From Mucilaginibacter rubeus (lineage in GTDB: Bacteria; Bacteroidota; Bacteroidia; Sphingobacteriales; Sphingobacteriaceae): DNA of 64,000 nt. The notes under the pieces are model-generated. The model saw nothing but the letters and a program-made list of their open reading frames with translations, had not been told where the DNA came from and did not search any database. The DNA lies in the NCBI RefSeq assembly GCF_014643835.1, contig NZ_BMKD01000001.1, positions 1,364,001 through 1,428,000 of the forward strand, in the 5' to 3' direction. A program made the translations under genes and the position numbers. Below are positions 19,895 to 27,836 of this stretch, one piece after another; position 1 is the stretch's first letter, and every line of letters starts with the position of its first letter.

Positions 19895-21487
19895 CTAATT
19901 TAAAATGGCAATGCCTGCTTTTAGACCGGCAGATAGTTCAACCTTTTTTGAGATTCCGGGAATGTTATTTTTCAGGATCTTGATATTACCGCTTGCGTCA
20001 CCTTCAACACGTACAAATGCATCTGCAGAACCAGCAACCGTGGTATTCTTTATCAAAGCTTCGGCAACGCTTTCTAACCTGATCACTGCTTGGGCTCCTG
20101 CTGTTTCAGGAATTATGCAGGAATTAAGTTCAATGTTTTTCCCGTCCTCACAAATGAAAGCCGGTCTGAGGTCATTGCTACCTAATGTGAGTTTTATATT
20201 ATCGAGTTTTAACCAGTCAACATGCCTGGCCCATATGCCATAAGCAGGAACAAGCGGACCAAATGTTTTTACTTCGGGATATTTATCGATGGCTTCCGGA
20301 ACAACCTGCCGGGCGTTTTCTTCGCTGCCGCCACCGGCCAGATTTATCTCGATGTTTTTTAAAGTGAGCCCTTTAATATTATGCCCGGGAATCCCTGTTA
20401 TCAGAATGCCTGACGGCGGCATGAGCTGTGCATTATCTGCTGCCTTTGCCTTAACATTTTGAATGGTTACATTTTCAAGTGTTCCTATTGGTTGCTGTGT
20501 ATCCTGATCTTTGCGGAATACGCTTAACCTTGCCCCCAAACGGATCAGGATAGGCGTTTTCACTTCCACCATGGTAATATCAGCTATTTCAATATTCCTG
20601 ATATTCGCCCCATCTACAGAAAGCAGCTTGATACCTCCGTTAGCCGTGTCATAAATATAACACTCTGAAATCCTGATATTTTCAAATGGCGCCATCGATT
20701 CTGTACCGATCTTGATGGCACCCTGCCCGCTTTTTAAGCGCAAGCCCGAAATCACAATATTTTTACAGGCCATTTTGCTTGATGTTGTTTTGAAACACAA
20801 GGCATCATCGCCGCTTACCACATCGCAATTTTTGATAGTTACATCCTGGCAGCCGTCTATATCCATGCCGTCGTTATGGGCAACTCCCCTGCTTTCAATT
20901 TTTACGTTTTGAATATTTACCTGCCTGCATTGAAAGTAGTGGGAGGTCCAGGCAGCTGAGTAATTTAAAGTAACGCCACTTATTGAAACATTTTGGCAAC
21001 GTACAACCCGCAATAAAAAAGGGCGTCGTCCCCAGCGTTGTGATTCGGCACGGGTATCGGTTAAGATCTGCTGTGCTTTTAGCTTTGCTCCCTGCCCATC
21101 AATAATTCCTTCGCCTTCAATGCTGATGTTCTTTTTGTCGACGGCTACAACCAGCGCCCAGCCTACGCTTATCCCAAGCCCTTCAACAAAGGGATCAAGG
21201 TTTTTATAATCATTAACATCGGTACTTCCTAATAAAACAGCCCCCTTATTCAAATGCAGGGTAATATTATTATTCAATGCAATTGTGCCGGTTAAAAAAA
21301 CACCCGATGGAACAACCACCTTGCCGCCGCCACTTTTATGGCACGCATCAATGGCATTTTGAATTGCCATTGTATTTAGTGTAGTACCATTACCGGTAGC
21401 ACCAAAAGCGGTAATATCCACCTCGGCAGCGAACAACCTAAAATCAGATGTCAAAACGATAAAAGCTATACAAAACAACAACCTCAT
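19895..21487 (-). CDS. Secreted GH28 polygalacturonase-like enzyme (copy A)
   Basis: 530 residues from the ATG at 21487, which begins a signal peptide; an ATG at 21499 would add four residues and nearly touch the preceding gene. A right-handed parallel beta-helix starts with VDITAFGATGNGTTLNTMAIQNAI, the hallmark of GH28/pectate-lyase-3 proteins. The catalytic Asp residues are present: NDGMDIDGC (about 205) and SGDDALCFK (about 226). The classical GHG histidine loop is not; the position reads GQGAIKIGTES, and the RIK motif is replaced by GGIKLLS. Similar changes occur in the second GH28 of this locus. GH28 members invert and include endo/exo-polygalacturonases, rhamnogalacturonan hydrolases and xylogalacturonases, so the exact bond cut is open. 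A C-terminal beta domain follows the helix. Confidence 0.85.
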   Translation of the reverse strand: MRLLFCIAFIVLTSDFRLFAAEVDITAFGATGNGTTLNTMAIQNAIDACHKSGGGKVVVPSGVFLTGTIALNNNITLHLNKGAVLLGSTDVNDYKNLDPFVEGLGISVGWALVVAVDKKNISIEGEGIIDGQGAKLKAQQILTDTRAESQRWGRRPFLLRVVRCQNVSISGVTLNYSAAWTSHYFQCRQVNIQNVKIESRGVAHNDGMDIDGCQDVTIKNCDVVSGDDALCFKTTSSKMACKNIVISGLRLKSGQGAIKIGTESMAPFENIRISECYIYDTANGGIKLLSVDGANIRNIEIADITMVEVKTPILIRLGARLSVFRKDQDTQQPIGTLENVTIQNVKAKAADNAQLMPPSGILITGIPGHNIKGLTLKNIEINLAGGGSEENARQVVPEAIDKYPEVKTFGPLVPAYGIWARHVDWLKLDNIKLTLGSNDLRPAFICEDGKNIELNSCIIPETAGAQAVIRLESVAEALIKNTTVAGSADAFVRVEGDASGNIKILKNNIPGISKKVELSAGLKAGIAILN

Positions 21488-21501
21488 TACCCTGCACATA
21501 T

Positions 21502-22719
21502 CTATTTTTTCTTTTCGGCTTTAATCATTTCAGTTCCGGCCAGTAATAACGCGCCTAAACCATGGGTATCGTTCAATTCGGTTGGGCGGGTATAATAAAA
21601 TTTGATGTCAGTATCCATATTGGTGCCGATACAAACATCCTGTAGCTGGCCATCAGCAGTTATTTTTGAGGCTAAGCCTTTCCATCCTTCACGGGCAATG
21701 GCTATATATTTTTCATTTATCCAGCCCTGGTTTACTGCCCTTGCTACCGCATAAGTGTACATAGCGGTAACTGATGTTTCGAGGTATGAATCAGGCTTAT
21801 CCAATAGCTGATGCCACAACCCGGTTTGATCCTGGTAACGGGCATAACCCACTATTTGCCTCAACAGCAATTTGATCAGTTCGGCACGTTTGGGATGGTT
21901 TGCAGGTAAATTGTTTAACAGCTCAACCTGTGCCATAGCTATCCATCCGTTACTGCGGCCCCAATGTCCTACCCCATTGGTTTGATCATCGCTGTAATAA
22001 TTATGAAAAAACAAACCGGTGGCAGGATCATAAAGGTATTTGTTGAAATTCTCCACCTGTTTGATAGCATCATCAAAGTATTTATTATCGCCGGTAAGTT
22101 TGCCCATACGTGCCAAAAACGGAATGCTCATGAACATATCGTCGGCCCAAAGCGTGCCAAAGCGGGGCTGCGGGCGGGCAAGTGTACCATCGGGCAAGCG
22201 CATTTGTTTAGTTAGGATATAGGCAGCAGACCTTTCCAGATAGGCCTCATAATCCTTCCTTTGTGCAAGGGCATCCACATCAAACAAACCAGCCGACATT
22301 GCGCCACAAGCATCGAGATTAGTAATATTGAATACAGAACCGTATTCTACCTTACCTGCTTTTGCTTTGTAAAGCGTTTCGAAATAACTAAGGTTATCAA
22401 AAATAAAAGCAAAATTATGCTGTGAATAGTCTGAATATTTTTTGTCGCCAAGCACATCCGCAGTTTGCATCATGCCTATAGTTAAAACACCATTTACATA
22501 TGCCCATTTGTTGTATTTATTATCAACCTTGACATCTATGGATGAAGCCAATCCCTTGGTAGAATTATATTTTTCGTTTGTTTTAGCATTAACAAACTGA
22601 AAGGAAGTTTCCTTAATAATGTTATCGGCAACACGGCGCACAATATTTTCAGTATTAACGTCCTGCCCAAACGCTGCCGAAGCATAGGCAATAAGCAACA
22701 AGTATAAAAATGATTTCAT
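21502..22719 (-). CDS. GH105 unsaturated rhamnogalacturonyl/glucuronyl hydrolase
   Basis: 405 residues, signal peptide 1-18, so probably periplasmic. An (alpha/alpha)6 barrel of the YteR/YesR type: WAYVNGVLTIGM, NLDACGAMSAGL, FGTLWADDMFMS (Asp-Asp about 193), GHWGRSNGWIAMA, LDKPDSYLETSVTAM. GH105 enzymes hydrate the 4,5-unsaturated uronic acid left at the non-reducing end by polysaccharide lyases and release it from rhamnose or another sugar. Its presence implies that a lyase acts upstream. The only lyase candidate in the window is the jelly-roll protein at 45551; the main lyase may be elsewhere. The gene sits 2-14 bp before GH28 copy A and 23 bp after the cytochrome gene. Confidence 0.9.
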   Translation of the reverse strand: MKSFLYLLLIAYASAAFGQDVNTENIVRRVADNIIKETSFQFVNAKTNEKYNSTKGLASSIDVKVDNKYNKWAYVNGVLTIGMMQTADVLGDKKYSDYSQHNFAFIFDNLSYFETLYKAKAGKVEYGSVFNITNLDACGAMSAGLFDVDALAQRKDYEAYLERSAAYILTKQMRLPDGTLARPQPRFGTLWADDMFMSIPFLARMGKLTGDNKYFDDAIKQVENFNKYLYDPATGLFFHNYYSDDQTNGVGHWGRSNGWIAMAQVELLNNLPANHPKRAELIKLLLRQIVGYARYQDQTGLWHQLLDKPDSYLETSVTAMYTYAVARAVNQGWINEKYIAIAREGWKGLASKITADGQLQDVCIGTNMDTDIKFYYTRPTELNDTHGLGALLLAGTEMIKAEKKK

Positions 22720-22742
22720 TTTAGCTGTTTTTAATTTGATTG

Positions 22743-23207
22743 TTATATATTTTTAATAGCTGCCTTCTTTATATTCTTCGCGCGGACCGCCTTAACCTGA
22801 GCTGCTGTAATTGCCCCGCCTTTATTACCAAAACTTTTCCGCACATAAGTCAACACATCTGCTATTTCCCGGTCCTTCAAAAAATCATGAGCGGGCATCA
22901 CATTTGAATATGATTCTCCATCAATATCAATGTTCTCCGAAAACCCGTTAAGTACCACTTTAATTAATTGTGTATGATCACCTGTTACATAGGATGTTTT
23001 GATTAATGGCGGGTTCATATTTGGAACCCCTCCGCCATCGGCCTGGTGGCAGGTTAAGCAATGATTTATATAGATAGCTTTGCCATTCGCCATAGAAACA
23101 GCCAAACCTGCAACCGGCTTCGCTTTTGACTTTGCCCTGTTTTTAACCTGTGCCATTAGCTGGAAACAGCTAAAAGCAAAAAGAAGGGTCAATAAATATT
23201 TAGCCAT
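22743..23207 (-). CDS. Periplasmic monoheme cytochrome c
   Basis: 154 residues from the ATG at 23207 (MAKYLLTLLFAF...), giving a signal peptide; a longer open frame upstream only overlaps the dehydrogenase gene out of phase and is not real. The heme site is CLTCH (about residues 49-53) in a class I cytochrome fold (NGKAIYINHCLTCHQADGGGVPNMNPPL). The axial Met is probably in NVMPAHDFL (about 103), followed by REIADVLTYVRKSFGNKGG. It begins 7 bp after the PQQ-type sugar dehydrogenase and is the natural electron acceptor for it, feeding electrons from periplasmic sugar oxidation into respiration. The basic C terminus (KAVRAKNIKKAAIKN) is unusual and might help docking. Confidence 0.88.
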   Translation of the reverse strand: MAKYLLTLLFAFSCFQLMAQVKNRAKSKAKPVAGLAVSMANGKAIYINHCLTCHQADGGGVPNMNPPLIKTSYVTGDHTQLIKVVLNGFSENIDIDGESYSNVMPAHDFLKDREIADVLTYVRKSFGNKGGAITAAQVKAVRAKNIKKAAIKNI

Positions 23208-23214
23208 TTGTTTA

Positions 23215-24498
23215 TTATTTTTTAAGATAGATAATACGGTATATGGTACCTTTTGAATCATCTGTAACATATAATGAACCATCCGCACCCTGGGCAAGTC
23301 CGCAAGGACGATGGTCTGCGCGCCCGGCCGCAGTTTTCTCTGGCGAGCCTGAAAAGCCATCAGCAAATACTTCCCAGGCACCATCAGGTTTACCATTTTT
23401 AAATGGCTGAAAAACAACGAAGTACCCGGCCTGCGGTTCAGGTGCCCTGTTCCAGGAGCCATGAAAAGCGATAAAAGCACCGTTTTTATATTTCGCCGGG
23501 AATTGGTTTCCGGTATAAAACAACAAACCATTAGGGGCCATATGGCCGGGATAGGCGACGGCAGGGTCAAGAAACTTAGCATCGGCCTCTTTTTTTCCGT
23601 CGCCGCCATATTCCGGGGCCAGGATCTTTTTATGTTGGATCTGATCGTAATACATGTATGGCCAGCCTGCGTTATCGCCTTTTTTAAGGGCATACATACA
23701 CTCGGCAGGTAACTCGGCTGATTGTTTGGTGGTATACAGTTCGGGCCATGAGCTATTCAGGTTATCCCTGCCATGCTGCATTACAAAAAGCTGATTATTC
23801 TGCTGATTCCAGTCCATACCTACCATATTTCTTAAGCCGGTAGCATACCGTACACCATCGCCATAGGTTTGATTTAATTTATCAGTTTTAAACTGCCATA
23901 CCCCTCCCATCGAATCCAGTATCGGGCATCCCGCTATGCCGGGTGAATGCAGGCCGCGGTCCTTTTCCTGGCAGGAGTTGAACCAGGCGCCTATGTTTAC
24001 ATAAATATTGCCGTCGTTATCCAGCGCAAATGATTTGGTTTCATGCTGACGGCCTGCCTTTAACCCGGTAATTATTTTTTCGGGCTGATCGGGGTTGATC
24101 ACTTCATTTTTATCATTCACCTTATACCTGAACACCTCGGTATTTGATGATGCATACAGGTACCCGTTCTTTAAATAAACCTCGGTGCCGCCATAAGTAC
24201 CGAAACCTGATTTAAGTTCGGCCTTACCATTGGGCGCTTCATGCAACACCAAAATCCCCTTCCCTTCCTTATTCGGTTTAGCCAGCTTTACATAAATATC
24301 GCCCTGTGGCGTAACTACTAAATGCCGGGCCCTTGCACCGGTTTCGGCAACTTTCAGGGCACCGAAACCGGCAGGTAATTTTAAACCTCCATTATCAGTA
24401 TCGGGTACCACTTCTGATCCTGGCTTCAGGGCATAAAGCATTAGGCTTACCGGCAGGATCGTAAGAATCATTACCCATTTAAATAGTGTACTTTTCAT
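23215..24498 (-). CDS. PQQ-dependent sugar (L-sorbosone-type) dehydrogenase
   Basis: 427 residues from the ATG at 24498, which starts a signal peptide or anchor (MKSTLFKWVMILTILPVSLML); an ATG at 24552 would overlap the preceding gene. The body is a six-bladed beta-propeller of the soluble glucose/sorbosone dehydrogenase family: LPAGFGALKVAETGARARHLVVTPQGDIYV, GLRNMVGMDWN, YDQIQHKKILAPEYGGDG, PNGLLFYTGNQFP, AFHGSWNRAPEPQAGYFVVF and RPCGLAQGADGSLYVTDDSKGTIYRI. These proteins oxidise aldoses or related sugars in the periplasm using PQQ and pass electrons to a c-type cytochrome, which is encoded next. PQQ biosynthesis genes are not in the window. Finding such an oxidase inside a pectin-type PUL is uncommon. 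Confidence 0.82.
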   Translation of the reverse strand: MKSTLFKWVMILTILPVSLMLYALKPGSEVVPDTDNGGLKLPAGFGALKVAETGARARHLVVTPQGDIYVKLAKPNKEGKGILVLHEAPNGKAELKSGFGTYGGTEVYLKNGYLYASSNTEVFRYKVNDKNEVINPDQPEKIITGLKAGRQHETKSFALDNDGNIYVNIGAWFNSCQEKDRGLHSPGIAGCPILDSMGGVWQFKTDKLNQTYGDGVRYATGLRNMVGMDWNQQNNQLFVMQHGRDNLNSSWPELYTTKQSAELPAECMYALKKGDNAGWPYMYYDQIQHKKILAPEYGGDGKKEADAKFLDPAVAYPGHMAPNGLLFYTGNQFPAKYKNGAFIAFHGSWNRAPEPQAGYFVVFQPFKNGKPDGAWEVFADGFSGSPEKTAAGRADHRPCGLAQGADGSLYVTDDSKGTIYRIIYLKK

Positions 24499-24511
24499 GC
24501 TGTTTATTTGA

Positions 24512-26068
24512 TTATAATTCTTTTTTATTCGCGTTAGCCAGCTTAGTGTCATTCACCGGACGGCTGTTATAAATGTTAAAATCCTTTACCTCGTTTAAAA
24601 CAAACGTTGACGAGCCCGCTGCTTTCTGTGCCTTAACATGTTGAAAATCTGCACCTGAAACATGATCAAGAATAAACGCGGGGCGGAAATCATCTGCGAT
24701 ATAGCTAACTTCCACATCGTTCATTTTTAAATCTTTAACATTGCGGATAAAGAAGCCGTAAGAAGGCATAGTGCCAAAGCGATAGGGTTCTGGATATTCT
24801 TTTTCTAAACCGGGTACCTCACGCATGGATTGCTCTTTGGTGCCCCCGCCTTTATAATAGATCCTGATATTACTCAACCGCAGGTCTTCTATATCATGCC
24901 CTGGGATCCCGCTTATAATTGCCCCATGCTTATTATCGGCATTATAGCATACCACATTACTAATGATCACGCGCCTGAGCGCCCCTACAGGCGCACTTTC
25001 CGGCCCGCGCATGCGTGCACCAAGCCTTACAAAAATTGGCGCGTTAACAATATCACGCATGGTTATATTGGAGATGGTAACATCCTCTAAAAGTGCACCA
25101 TCAACAGTTTCAAGAGCCAGGCCACGGCAGTAATCAAACACGCAGTTGGAGATGGTAACATTCTTAAAACCACCGTTTGATTCGGTACCTATTTTTATGC
25201 GGCCGGTGGGATTACCGTCAGAATATTTTTTTTCATTGCGGGTAAAAGTGCCGGCCAAAAATGAACCTTCATCGTAGCCACTCACCTGGCAGTTGGTAAT
25301 AGTAACATTTTCGGTAGCCCTGGCAAATCCAAGCCCATAGGTACTTTTAAGACAGATACCATCGTCATAAGGCGAGTTGATACTGCAGTTTGAGATACGT
25401 ACGTTGCGGCAGCAGTCAATATCCATACCGTCGCGGTTAGTATCCATCTTAACATTATCAATAGTAAAATTGTCGATCCCCGTTGCGAGGATCCCAAACC
25501 AGCCGCCATGCAGAATCGAAATATCCCTGATAATTACGTTACGGCACAAATAAAGACTGATCGTTTTGTTCGGGCGCTTATCATCTTCACCCTTATTGCT
25601 CCGCACCAGGTCTTTACCCCAAATGGTACCGGGACCCAGTATTGAAATATCATGCAGGTTTTCGCCCCAGATCAGGCTGTTATGCCAGTGCCTGTGTCCA
25701 AAGTCCTGGTAGTTATTATCTATTTTAGCTTCTGGCTCATCATAACCTGAACCGGCTTCAATAGGCGCTGCAATTATGGTAGCCCCCTGATCGATATATA
25801 GGCTGATGCCACTTTTAAGATGCATAGAACCGCTTAAATAATTCCCTGCCGGAAAATAAACTGTTCCGCCGCCAGCCGCTGCTGCAGCCTCAATTGCTTT
25901 ATTGATATTTTGAGTATCAATTGATTTACCGTCGCCCTTCGCCCCATATAACTTTACATTATATGGGGATGTTTCAGGCGATGTACTATCATTTGCCTGA
26001 GCTTGAATGAAGCAGAATGGCAAAAGAAAAATCAAAAGAATACGAAGTATAGTATAGTGGTTTTTCAT
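24512..26068 (-). CDS. Secreted GH28 polygalacturonase-like enzyme (copy B)
   Basis: 518 residues, signal peptide 1-26. A beta-helix starts at YNVKLYGAKGDGKSIDTQNINKAI. Catalytic aspartates are in NRDGMDIDCC (about 213) and PYDDGICLKS (about 236). As in copy A, the GHG histidine is not recognisable (GRIKIGTESNGG) and the usual RIK segment reads RGLALETVDG. The two GH28 enzymes share the long tail with LRLSNIRIYYKGGG and the YEVPE-like stretch, so they belong to the same Bacteroidota sub-branch but are divergent enough to suggest different linkages. The gene is first after SusD1, 47 bp downstream, so it should be induced with the uptake pair. Substrate: galacturonan or rhamnogalacturonan backbone, by family. 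Confidence 0.85.
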   Translation of the reverse strand: MKNHYTILRILLIFLLPFCFIQAQANDSTSPETSPYNVKLYGAKGDGKSIDTQNINKAIEAAAAAGGGTVYFPAGNYLSGSMHLKSGISLYIDQGATIIAAPIEAGSGYDEPEAKIDNNYQDFGHRHWHNSLIWGENLHDISILGPGTIWGKDLVRSNKGEDDKRPNKTISLYLCRNVIIRDISILHGGWFGILATGIDNFTIDNVKMDTNRDGMDIDCCRNVRISNCSINSPYDDGICLKSTYGLGFARATENVTITNCQVSGYDEGSFLAGTFTRNEKKYSDGNPTGRIKIGTESNGGFKNVTISNCVFDYCRGLALETVDGALLEDVTISNITMRDIVNAPIFVRLGARMRGPESAPVGALRRVIISNVVCYNADNKHGAIISGIPGHDIEDLRLSNIRIYYKGGGTKEQSMREVPGLEKEYPEPYRFGTMPSYGFFIRNVKDLKMNDVEVSYIADDFRPAFILDHVSGADFQHVKAQKAAGSSTFVLNEVKDFNIYNSRPVNDTKLANANKKEL

Positions 26069-26115
26069 AGTATTTTTTGTCGCTTTACGTTATGTACGCC
26101 TTACCTACTTCCGGT

Positions 26116-27825
26116 TTACCAACCCGGATTTTGCGGATATGGAGTACCTGTAATTGTTGCATCGATTTGTGTTTGCGGGATTGGGCGAAGCACATGAAAT
26201 GGTTTAATATTAGCTTTGCCATCCGTATTATGCAGTTTTACCCTTTCCAGCAGCTTCCCTGTCCTTGCAAGGTCAAGCCAGCGTACAAGTTCACCGCACA
26301 ATTCTCTTGAGCGCTCATCCAAAATGAAATCCAGCGAAAGTTTATCTACAGTGATATCCATTGCTGCTGCGTTGCCTGAAGGGTAAGCAGCCCTTTCACG
26401 AATGGCATTAATATATGGCACTGCGTCACCGGCACGGCCATCCATAAATAATGCTTCGGCAGCAATTAAATACGTTTCGGCCAGGCGATATATGATTATC
26501 GGCCTGCTTGAGGGCGAATTTTGATCGGGCCGTTTAGTATCAAAATACTTAATCATAGCTGGCGACAACGCAATGCTGTATTTGGCAGGCGGAATAACCT
26601 GGTAACGATAACCGGCAATCTGTGCCGAAGTCATAGCTTTACCAGGCATCCAGATAGCGGTGTCACCTACTGTAAATTTAGGTGCTCCGGGCTGAGCACC
26701 AACAGGCGCACCGGCTGGCAACGGATTAGACCACGTAGGTATTGAAGCTGCATTGTTGCATAACCACATGGTTTGAAACGTTTTATTATAACGCTGATCA
26801 TTAACCCTTTCGCTAAATACAGTATCAGTAAGCCAATGTGTAGGCACCACTCGGATATATGGGCGCCCGTAAAGGGTACTGCGCTGCATGCCGGGCTGCA
26901 CTTCATACTTAGGTACAAATAAGTGGCACAGCAAGTTATCAGGGCCACTGTTGTTTTGGGTAGCGGAACCGTTGTAGGCCAATGTAGTAGTGTGTTGTAC
27001 AGTCCAAAGTATTTCACTGTTAGTTTCATTGCCCTCAGCAAATACTTTCCCGAAATCCTGCTGCAATTTAATACCTCCGGCCGGTGCAACGTTTGTTATA
27101 AGATCGATTGCTGTTGCATAGGCATTTTTATAGTCATCTGCCTGTTTAGCCGATGAGCCCGCCCTTGTTAAATATACTTTTGCAAGCATGTGCATTGCGG
27201 CAGCTTTTGTAGCTCTGCCGGGTTGCACTCCATTGGTTAAAGGGCTTGCAGGAAGAACCGCTATCGCATCTTTCAGGTCCTGAACAATGAAGTTATATAC
27301 ATCGGCCATTTTGTCCCTATTAGCCGAAGTAGTAGGTACTGACTGAAATGTTTTATTTAAGGTAACGTCGCCCCAAAACTGAACTAATATAAAGTAATAA
27401 TTTGCCCGTAAAAACTTGGCCTCACCAACCATGCTCGCTGCCGTTGTAGCGTCAATATCAGCAGGAACATTACCGATCAAGCCATTACATGTGTTAATAT
27501 AAGTGTAGCAGTTTTTCCAGATGGTAGCAACGGTACCATCTGCAGTATTAAAGTTGCTGTTATATTTTACCAGGCCGTTGTTTCCATCGTTACCGGCAAT
27601 AAATTCGTCGGTGCCGGGTACGGTTAATTCAAAATAGGTATCCGGCCCCCAAATGGTTCTGAAACCTGCATAGGCTGCAGTGAGACCTGCCTGAAAGCCC
27701 TGGCTTGTTGTAAAAAAAGCAGGGGTAAGCGTTGATTTCGGGTCTTCTATCAGTGTTTTTTTACAAGCTGTAGTTGCAAGACCTAAAAACAAACAGGTGT
27801 ATAAATATATAGATATCCTTTTCAT
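26116..27825 (-). CDS. SusD/RagB-family outer-membrane glycan-binding lipoprotein (pair 1)
   Basis: 569 residues. A lipoprotein signal peptide with lipobox TTAC places the lipidated Cys at residue 20 or so. The N-terminal SusD-like domain (LIEDPKSTLTPAFFTTSQGFQAGLTAAYAGFR) and C-terminal RagB/SusD domain (IYRLAETYLIAAEALFMDGRAGDAVPYINAIRERAAYP, LDFILDERSRELCGELVRWLDLARTG) are characteristic, as is the ending with PYPQNPGW. SusD proteins form the lid of the SusC channel and capture oligosaccharides at the cell surface. It is 11 bp downstream of SusC1, the standard arrangement. Its glycan specificity cannot be inferred directly; the downstream GH28/GH105 genes suggest pectic oligosaccharides. 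Confidence 0.95.
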   Translation of the reverse strand: MKRISIYLYTCLFLGLATTACKKTLIEDPKSTLTPAFFTTSQGFQAGLTAAYAGFRTIWGPDTYFELTVPGTDEFIAGNDGNNGLVKYNSNFNTADGTVATIWKNCYTYINTCNGLIGNVPADIDATTAASMVGEAKFLRANYYFILVQFWGDVTLNKTFQSVPTTSANRDKMADVYNFIVQDLKDAIAVLPASPLTNGVQPGRATKAAAMHMLAKVYLTRAGSSAKQADDYKNAYATAIDLITNVAPAGGIKLQQDFGKVFAEGNETNSEILWTVQHTTTLAYNGSATQNNSGPDNLLCHLFVPKYEVQPGMQRSTLYGRPYIRVVPTHWLTDTVFSERVNDQRYNKTFQTMWLCNNAASIPTWSNPLPAGAPVGAQPGAPKFTVGDTAIWMPGKAMTSAQIAGYRYQVIPPAKYSIALSPAMIKYFDTKRPDQNSPSSRPIIIYRLAETYLIAAEALFMDGRAGDAVPYINAIRERAAYPSGNAAAMDITVDKLSLDFILDERSRELCGELVRWLDLARTGKLLERVKLHNTDGKANIKPFHVLRPIPQTQIDATITGTPYPQNPGW

Positions 27826-27836
27826 CTTATTTAAAT

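Noticed and set aside
23208-23693. Long minus-strand open frame extending the cytochrome c gene upstream
   Set aside because: It overlaps the sugar dehydrogenase in another frame; the translated part shows no homology, and the ATG at 23207 gives a proper signal peptide.
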